From Limonium bicolor (Eukaryota > Streptophyta > Magnoliopsida > Caryophyllales > Plumbaginaceae), in NCBI GenBank assembly GCA_023374045.1, contig CM041783.1, positions 121,025,503 to 121,089,502 of the forward strand: 64,000 nt of DNA, given 5' to 3'. Below are positions 57,101-64,000 of the stretch, in pieces. Below the pieces are notes generated by a model. It ran no database searches. It saw only the letters and a list, made by a program, of their open reading frames with translations, and was not told the DNA's origin. Numbering within the stretch: the first letter of the stretch is position 1; every line of letters begins with the position of its first letter. The translations under genes were made by a program, and so were the position numbers.

Positions 57101-58409
57101 GGAAAAAGGCTGAATCCAGGAGAATGGGAGTAACGGAAGCAAAAAGTGTCCAAGAATGAGTAAACGTTTTGATAGATAGGGAAAAACAGGCTGACACAGC
57201 ATAAGTGTGGCTGCAGAAACTGAGCAGGACCACTGGTGTAACCGTACATGCCGGAGCAAAACTAGTAACAGCATTAGTGCCTAAATCAGAGGAAGTGTGT
57301 TAACGGTTTTACCTTGTACATTGACTATTTTGTCCAATTCAGTTTGCCAGAAGCAATATTTAAAATACAAGAGGCTGAAGTTTAATCAGTTACACAGTTT
57401 ACACCATTGCTGTGCTCGCCTGGTGCAGAAAACTTTGAGTCATATTGGCAAAGCAGGAAGATTTAATTTGAAATTAAGTACTTGCTAGAACAGATTTTTT
57501 GGTCAAGCAGCAGTATTTAGAAGTTTATTGAGCTGGACAGCTTAATATTATAATCTTAAATTCAGAAGCAAAGTCATAGTGTAACAAATCGGTGAGAACA
57601 TTCAAAATGATGTTTGTTTTATACAGAAACTTCCATCAGCAGATACCAGAGTTCAGTTTAAGAAGCCATGATCTGGTTTATGATTTACGAGATTTTTAAA
57701 GACAAAGCTGAGAAAATCATATCTAGAACTCTTTTGGATTTGTAAATAGTAGATGACAACTTATATCCAAGAAAGCAAAAGCGATAAGCAATGTACAGGT
57801 AACCCTGAAGTTCAGATCAGACACGCAAACATTTTTAATAGAGAGCTGAACAACGATTAAACAGGATTCACCGTCTTGAAAATGCAGTATAATTTTAGTA
57901 ATAAAACTGCAGTAGAACATCAATCTGTGTTCAGGCACAGGAGCTTCTTCTAAGGGGGAGCAAAGAATATGGAAGCAAGAAATATGAGCTATCGGAGGTC
58001 CATAGCAGATTGCGGCCAATTCAATTTACGACAGTATTATGATGGAGAAGCAAACTCAGAACATCTTGCACAGAATTTTGAAATCTGAACATAGAGTTTT
58101 TACTATACTACGAATAATTATATGTCCGAGCTGATATAGGGAATTTTGAACTTATCTCAAAGTTTCGGACTGGTAGAATCTTTGAATCTTGTTCATCTCC
58201 TCAGGCTTTTGGAATTTGAGCAATCCTTTGTCGCCTGGGCCTCGTACTTGAGGATGCAGCTTGAATCGTCTTCCGGTCATGGGTTGAGGTGCGGCCAAGG
58301 AAGTTGAATCCCGTTCCAGAGTTTCGACGATCTTCGTTTGTTGCTTTAGGTTGAACTTATCTTTAACGATTAGCTTCGGATGCTTGTTGCATGTCTCAAT
58401 TGTCCGATC
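54137..58409 (-). other. Interior of the young element, no gene recognised
   Basis: 4.3 kb with short frames only. The left part (54300-55380) is mixed composition; 55400-58100 is AT-rich with many GCAGCAG/AGCAG words and a short direct repeat (AACAGCAGTAGTGAATATAA, twice near 55630-55680). It could be spacer or captured, decayed sequence. I find no retroviral motif and no host gene. Confidence 0.5.
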
Positions 58410-58666
58410 GATGCCTTCCGGCGCTATGCCTGGCCAAGAGACGAGGCTTCCGGCTGATGCCTCCCGGCGCTATGCCTGGCCAAGAGACGAGACTTCCGGC
58501 TGATGCCTTCCGGCGCTATGCCTGGCCAAGAGACGAGGCTTCCGGCTGATGCCTTCCGGCTGATGCCTTCCGGCTGATGCCTTCCGGCGCTATGCCTGGC
58601 CAAGAGACGAGACTTCCGGCTGATGCCTTCCGGCGCTATGCCTGGCCAAGAGACGAGACTTCCGGC
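58410..58666. repeat. 46-bp tandem array with embedded 14-bp repeats
   Basis: Units of TGATGCCTTCCGGCGCTATG then CCTGGCCAAGAGACGAG and (A/G)CTTCCGGC start at 58410, 58455, 58501, 58575 and 58621. Two extra 14-bp copies of the unit head (TGATGCCTTCCGGC) occur at 58547 and 58561. It lies toward the 5' end of the element, about 1 kb inside the 5' LTR. Confidence 0.95.
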
Positions 58667-59618
58667 TGCTTTGAAGAGCATAAATCCCGACTGCACTCGG
58701 AGCGAGAGTCGTTGCTTTGATCAAATTGAGATGTGTTGCGGCGATGCCGATTGGAGCGCATCGTGGATCTTACTGGCCAGGTTAAGTTTCTTTCGACTGA
58801 ATCTCTATACAATCCTCCATTTGAGTCCAATCGATCGACGTATGATTCTCACTTAATTTCTGGTTTTGTGGAAGTAACTTTTCACCGCTAGCTTTGCGGC
58901 GGGCCTCTTGATAGTTCTGATTACCGGCTTTATGTTTCTATTCTTGGCTGTGGATTATGAACCGAATGTCCAGGCACTCGACACCTTGCTTCTCTTTGAG
59001 GTCGCGCCTGGATCTGAATCGTGGCATTGCTTCTTGGTTACTTCCGGCTGGGACCTTGCCTCGATCATTGTAGTCGCATTTGGGTTTGATTTTGATCAGA
59101 AGTTTCGTCTAAATGCAATCTGCGAACAATTCCTCTTTGGGCAGAAGAGCTTGAAGCGAATCCGCCTTTTTGGACGGCGAAAGCTCTATCGCATTGGACC
59201 TATTGCCGCACCAAACTCTTGCGATCTCCCGTTAATTGTTTTCTTGAAGGGATAATTTTCGATCTTGCTTTACTTTGATCTTGTCGAGAATTTCCTGTTC
59301 CGGTCGCTCTTTCGATCGATCCTTCTTCACCGTTTGCATCTTAGTGCTTCTTTAAGAGAAAACTTCATCGAGAGTCGGATGCCGCTTTGATCATTTGAAC
59401 TCAGCGACTCCGTCCTGGTGATGTCGAATCTCTGTTTCCTTTGGTTTTTTTCTTCGATGAATCGTTCCACACATATTATTATTACGAAGAGCAGGTGTTA
59501 CCAATTCCGATCGATCTGACAATGAGCTTAATCAGGGATTGCGGGTTGACAGTGAGCGTAATCGAGAACCGAACCAAAATGGAATCGTGGTTGCTGGTTA
59601 GGCTGTTCGTTTCCCACA
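58667..59618 (-). other. 5' leader region of the young element, no gene recognised
   Basis: About 0.95 kb between the 46-bp array and the primer site. The longest frame (58908-59255, plus strand) runs against the direction of transcription and has no recognisable domain. No Gag motif is seen on the minus strand. Confidence 0.5.
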
Positions 59619-59629
59619 GACGGCGCCAA
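59619..59629 (-). other. Primer-binding site (TGGCGCC type)
   Basis: The minus strand reads TTGGCGCCGTC immediately next to the 5' LTR, continuing TGTGGGAA. The TGGCGCCGTC core matches the 3' end expected of tRNA-Asp; the tRNA assignment is from memory and the extension does not pair fully. Confidence 0.75.
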
Positions 59630-60198
59630 TGAAAATACAGAAATTGGTCCCTCAAATCTCACAAACGTACAGAACACCGAGAGTTATAGTGGTTCGGCCA
59701 ATAATCCGGCCTACATCCACTTCTAGACAATATCTTTATTACTTTCTTTGGTATTACAACTCTAGAGAGCTTTCTTAGTATTCTCTCTCTCTTCTCATTG
59801 TGTCCTCTTACAAATGAGCCCCCCATCTCTATTTATAGACTTTCTATGGTGAAGTCTCTCCCTTAATCCTTGTACATGTGTTATCACTTTATTAGAGCCA
59901 CCTTCTTAATTTTAGTACATCTCTCCTTGTAAAGCCTTCCGCTCCCAAAGTGCGAGATGCGGGATCCGGTCACAGGGCACGGGGCCGGAATAAGGGGCCC
60001 GATCATGAAGTGCGGGGCCGGAATACGGGACCCGATTATGGAATGCGGGCCGGAATAAGGGACCCGATTGCTGGAATGATGTTTGGCGCCCAAACTGGAG
60101 CCCGAACAAGGTCCTGAAGGGGTCCCGGGATCTGGACCGGGATCTGTGGCCTAGACCGCTTTGACCCCCTTGTCTTCGTCATATTCTTATCCTTGTCA
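59630..60198 (-). repeat. 5' LTR of the young non-autonomous element
   Basis: 569 bp. It is identical by eye to 52497-53067 except for a 2-bp indel in TCTCAT(CT)TGTGTCC. It contains the TATA box at 59827-59839 (minus strand). Confidence 0.95.
59827..59839 (-). promoter_or_regulatory. TATA box of the LTR promoter (5' LTR copy)
   Basis: TCTATAAATAGAG on the minus strand; would position transcription start some 25-35 bases lower in coordinate, running toward 52497. Confidence 0.75.
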
Positions 60199-62224
60199 CC
60201 ACTCAATTTCCTTTATATGACTCCAAGTAAATCCTAGGTCATATTAATTCACCACCATCACCTAAACACTCATTTCTACTCAAATTTCGTCATAGCTTCT
60301 CTAGTATCTTATCATGCCCAACACATTGTTTTCCTCATTCAACCATCTCACTCACACCAAGTTCTTTCTCATCACATCTCATCGCCCAACCCAACTCATT
60401 CACAACAACTCAATATATTGCAATAATCTTAAATTGCATAGCACCAAGGCTCTTAAATGACATGGCTCTTAGACCCTTAAATGACTTAAACTTAAACACT
60501 GAATTTCCCACATATAAAAGCCTTCAACCTGCAAATACACCCATCAATCTCATAGTAGTTACAATACTCCTAAAATCCATCTTAAACTTATATTATCAAC
60601 TCATTCCCATTGGCTCCTTAGTCACAAGTTCACAAGCTTATTTAAGTTCTTATTTCTTAGGTTACATAACCCATTACCTAATGTAAGCCCTAGGCTACAT
60701 TGGTACTCATCTAAAACTCATTCCTTAAACCTTAAACCACCATTAGGTAAGCATTTTACCTTGTTTTCTCAAGCTTATCTTAACTTCCTCCTTAGACCTT
60801 CTTCTTGCATGAATCTCGGCCATCACTTAAACTTCCTTCGCCAATGTTCTAACCAATATTCAATGACTCACAAGAGTACTAAACAATACACTAACCTCAA
60901 GGAATGAAAACCTAGGTTAGAAATGTGTTCTAGGGCATAAAAGTGGATGATTACCTTTGAAGTCTCAAAGTAGACTTGGGCATTGAATGAAAGAGGACCT
61001 CCAATAGTCCTTGGTGAATAAAACAAGCTAGAACAAGGCATAAAAACAAAGCCCCATGAGTAGTAAATTTTCGGCCATGGCGAGGAAGTGATGGAAACAT
61101 GATTTTTCTTACATTTTCTTTACCTTAAGAGAATGGAGAAGCTAATGAGCTCTTCAAACTTGAGTTTCCTCCATCAATGGAGTTTTCTCATGGCACCAAA
61201 CTTGAGCTTTGAAAGATTTGAAAGGTAGATGAAAAAGGTAGGTCTTGGCCTAACTAGAGAATACTATACTTGGTTTTTGATTTGGAGCAAAGATGAACAC
61301 TTAGTGAGCATTTGAAGGTGGAGCACCCATGGATGGAGCTCTCTCGGTTTTGGAGCAAGAGAAGAGAAGAAGAAATAGTGGAAGGAAGGAGAAATGAAGA
61401 GGGAGAAGAAGAAAGGTAACTTAAGTGAAGATATTTTGCTTTTTAAAGCAAATAATAACTTCTTACTTTTTCCTCTTCTTTATAACATTATTTGACTACT
61501 CATGGTGACTCATCCTCCCTTAGAAAACCGGCCCCCTATTAATTAAGGCAAGTCATGGTCTTGTTTGACCAACTAATTAAACTTAAGTGATTAAAGACTA
61601 AACTAGTCACTATTTGGCACTATTCACTAATTAGTGCACATATTCGTGAAATTTTTGATTTCCCATTGATTTAGGCTTCCTAATGTGATACTAATTAGTA
61701 CACATGTTGATTAAGATGTAATCATAGGCATTTAGCCACTCAATACTCAATTCCAAGACAATTTCTCAAAAAGGTGCTTTAAGGAGTCTTAAAGCACATT
61801 TTGTTTTTAAGCTTGTTTTTGAGCTTGGTTTTCTTTGGTAATTGGTTTAAAATGACCATTAGAATTACTAAGGTCTTATCATGATATTTGGGTACTCACC
61901 CAAGTCTCTCCAAGCTTAGAGCACATTTTTGCCCTAATTGCCCTTAAGGCATTTTCTTGTGTTTTCCTTGGTTTAAATTGTCTACCAATCTTTCTAAGGC
62001 ATATTCTAGCCTTAATACATCATAATTTGATGTTTACTTAGCATACTTAGGTTTGGGGTATTTCACTGTGCATCAGACCGATACGTTTGTATGTATTCTG
62101 CCTTGTTATCCACGTGGGTGGCTAACGGCGTGTAACACCAACCCGTTTAGTGATCGTTATGTTATATGTTTTCCGCTGCAGTTACGTTTTATCATTAAGT
62201 TTTTAGTAGGGGTGTTACATTTAT

Positions 62225-63710
62225 TGCTTAGTAAGTTCTTTATCGGAGTTACTTATGTGTTGATCTCAAATTACCGTTATTTGATTACCATATGTGTGGT
62301 TTGGCGCTTGTTCATCGTTTCTTGCTCCTGTTCATTGGCAAGTAGGTTATGCATGTTATTTACGGTGCATATTATTGTTCTTCTAACTCTACTCTATCTT
62401 TGGGTTACATCACTTAATGTAATTCCTGACTTCATGGCGAAGACTCATGTTCTCTTCTTTTTATGGAAGTCTTTATTGTGGTCAGGTTTCAACCAGGTCT
62501 TGTTACTTGTTATGTCACTTTAAGTGTTATTGTTCTAGTGGTATTTATTGGACGATAGTCGGAGGCGGTACTTTCGCTCTCCTAGATTCGTGTCCTTCTA
62601 ATGGCACATTGAGTGCCTTTACTTAGACTTGTGTTTTATAGTGTTTAGACTTGGTGTCTTGTATTATTGTTTAGGTTGTATGCCATTGTTTAACTCATAT
62701 AGTCATTATCATTGATAGTCGTCATGTTAGTTGATGACATGTCTTTAACACATACTCCTTTTGTTACCTATTGTATGGTGGAGCGTCAATGGCGGTAGCC
62801 ATTCCCTTTACGTGGAAACTATGTCCAATGATCAGTGTGATCAAATGAAATAACAATATCACTACTAAAAAAGTATAAATAATGACATAACCCTACTTAA
62901 TAAAGTGTAGTGAAATTCTTAATATAACCACTTTATTTAATTACACTTGTTGTGAAGAACTCTATAGTGAGAGCTTTATGTTAACTGTAGGTACAAATAT
63001 GTATATATAGAATACAAAAATCTCTAAGGGTGTATTCACTTGGGGGTAATTAAGAAAGGGAAAGGGAATCATTCCCTTTGTGATGGTTTGTTTTTAACTT
63101 TTAATGATTATCTTCTCCCTCTTTCCAGTTTTGAAAAACCTCCATCCCCTTCTTACCCATTCCCCCTAAAATCATGGGGAATAGTATTCATTTTCCTTCC
63201 TTTTCCATCATTCTCTCCCACCATGTAACTCATCATCGTTGTTTCAAACAATGTTTAATTTAAATAAATATTTTAAGAATTAAAAATTATGAGTAACACA
63301 AACTTAAATAAAAATTTATCGTAAACAATTTATGTATGAGCAAATATATTAGATGTTTTATCTTAAATAAAATATTTACAATGATTCATTTAGTTATTTT
63401 TGTTATATACTAAATATTTTTATAGATTATATATATATATAATATATTAAATACTACAAAATAATATTCAAAACAAAATTTTTAAAATTTTAGATTAAAA
63501 AGTTATACCATAAAACTTTTAAAAAACTTACTAATATGAAACAAATGACTATATTATAGGTACTAAAAACTAAGAATAGTCATTATTAAGTATTTCATTA
63601 TCATAAACAGCTCACTTTAATAAAAAATTTTATTATTTTATTTTATTTTAATAACCTTATATTATTGAAAATATTAATAAGTAAACTAAATATAATTTAC
63701 TTAAATGTGA
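62225..63710. other. Flank of the nest, no gene recognised
   Basis: 62225-62830 is T-rich sequence resembling decayed retroelement interior, but no motif is readable. Near 62867 CACTACTAAAAAAGT resembles the end of a CACTA transposon, but no partner end was found. 63020-63230 has GGGAA/TTCCC-rich words that might be a small foldback. 63250-63710 is extremely AT-rich. None of these supports a firm call. Confidence 0.4.
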
Positions 63711-64000
63711 TGTAACACCCCTACCGCTAATCCAATCGTTATCTCCTAATCCGTCACGATCACTAACATCAAAGCAGCAAAAATCAAACTACAACGGTGG
63801 ATGATACAATGCCGTTAGTCACCCACGTGACTAACAAGGCCAAATCCAAACAAAACAGTATCGGTCTGATGAATTAGTATACCGAGTAATCTGTACAAAC
63901 GATACATTCCATTCCTTAATCAAATCACAATCCAAATACAACTTCAATTTAATACTATACAAATACAACCTCATTCCCGTTCTATACTGAGTATCTACGA
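63711..64000 (-). mobile_element. Start of another gypsy LTR, running off the right edge
   Basis: It begins TGTAACACCCCTACCGCTAA and continues with the family landmarks seen after 9709 and 23792 (GGTGGATGATACAATGCCGT, CACCCACGTGACTAACAAGG, ATCGGTCTGATG, ACCGAGTA). It is therefore the terminus of a further minus-oriented LTR. Its end resembles, in reverse, the end of the outer solo LTR at 62219 (AGTAGGGGTGTTACA), so the two may be related. Confidence 0.88.

Larger units (their letters stand above)
52497..60198 (-). mobile_element. Young non-autonomous LTR retrotransposon (Tat/Ogre-like traits)
   Basis: 7.7 kb, with duplication CCACT at 52492-52496 and 60199-60203. The LTRs (571 and 569 bp, TGAAAATACAG...TTGTCA) differ, by eye, only by a 2-bp indel, so insertion is recent. 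Directly inside the right LTR the minus strand reads TTGGCGCCGTCTGTGGGAA, a primer site whose first bases fit a tRNA-Asp-type 3' end, so transcription is on the minus strand. The 6.56-kb interior has no recognisable gag or pol. Tandem arrays lie near the 3' end (53699-54136) and the 5' end (58410-58666). TGGCGCC-type primer sites and tandem repeats in the 3' untranslated region are known for the Tat/Ogre branch of Ty3/gypsy; membership is my inference. Confidence 0.92.
45162..62065 (-). mobile_element. Minus-strand solo LTR, split by two nested insertions
   Basis: The ends are TGTAACACCCCAACTC (45162) and GTTTGGGGTATTTCA (62065), flanked by the duplication CTGTG (45157-45161 and 62066-62070). 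Its own sequence is 45162-46449, 51157-52496 and 60204-62065, about 4.49 kb. There is no interior and no partner LTR. The part at 61200-62065 is homologous, in reverse, to the beginning of the outer solo LTR (27761 onward and 42073 onward), so the two belong to related families. It carries a GCCCCCAAAGGGGG block near 45473, hairpins at 45768-45925 and an array at 51431-51676. Confidence 0.93.
27761..62219 (+). mobile_element. Plus-strand solo LTR, split by nested insertions
   Basis: The ends are TGAAATACCCTAAACC (27761) and AGTAGGGGTGTTACA (62219), flanked by the 5-bp duplication TTTAT (27756-27760 and 62220-62224). Its own sequence is 27761-28598, 42073-45161 and 62071-62219, about 4.08 kb in total. 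No internal retrotransposon region or second LTR is left, so this is a solo LTR formed by LTR-LTR recombination. It is the oldest layer of the nest. The landmark order (AG-rich start, hairpin array at 43526-43777, GCCCCTTTGGGGC block near 44925) is that of the other gypsy LTRs read in the opposite direction. Confidence 0.92.

Noticed and set aside
58908..59255. 115-codon plus-strand frame in the young element
   Set aside because: It runs against the element's transcription and shows no domain; high hydrophobicity follows from T-richness.
62053..62523. 156-codon plus-strand hydrophobic frame that looks like a membrane protein
   Set aside because: It begins inside the end of one LTR, crosses a target duplication and the end of a second LTR, so it is a chance frame across insertion junctions.
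62867..62960. CACTACTAAAAAAGT as a CACTA transposon end
   Set aside because: No matching inverted end, subterminal repeats or 3-bp duplication could be found.

Overview
The window is repeat-rich nuclear DNA of a flowering plant, most likely a eudicot. The evidence is a plant-type protein gene of the At1g65710-like family, Ty3/gypsy chromoviruses primed by initiator tRNA-Met, plant MITEs, and apparent plant-style introns. I cannot name the species. Only one well-supported host gene is present (4008-5261). Everything from about 9.7 kb to 62.2 kb is layered LTR-retrotransposon DNA.

Layout. 1-318: possible exon fragments of a gene leaving the left edge (minus strand). 3271-3557: a candidate MITE upstream of the host gene. 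4008-5261: a Ser/Pro/Arg-rich, probably lipidated plasma-membrane protein. 6107-6541: a complete 435-bp hAT-type MITE built from GGTTCC repeats, with an 8-bp target duplication. 8554-9708: a possible truncated LTR carrying a foldback element. 9709-13381: a truncated old LTR. 13382-27660: a full-length minus-strand Ty3/gypsy chromovirus (Tekay/Del-like) with 3.9-kb LTRs. 27661-27749: an LTR stub. 27761-62219: a plus-strand solo LTR (TSD TTTAT) expanded by nested insertions. These are (a) a 13.5-kb non-autonomous LARD-like element, 28599-42067 (TSD TTGTC), and (b) a minus-strand solo LTR, 45162-62065 (TSD CTGTG). The second solo LTR itself holds another solo LTR, 46450-51151 (TSD TACTC), and a very young non-autonomous element, 52497-60198 (TSD CCACT), with 570-bp LTRs and tandem-repeat arrays. 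63711-64000 is the start of another LTR.

The most notable content is inside the 13382-27660 element. Between the gag zinc knuckles and the protease lies an uninterrupted reading frame for an AlkB/ALKBH1-type Fe(II)/2-oxoglutarate dioxygenase with all metal and co-substrate ligands intact. The gag region itself seems to be split by three small spliceosomal introns. Removing them keeps one reading frame from gag into the dioxygenase, apart from one in-frame TAG. The dioxygenase frame is intact although pol carries three frameshifts and a stop. The element therefore appears to be a chromovirus lineage that captured a nucleic-acid demethylase-type enzyme.

A second recurring theme is structural. 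Several diverged LTR families here carry, at a comparable place inside the LTR, an array of four to six hairpin-forming repeats. The hairpin sequence differs between families but the architecture is kept.
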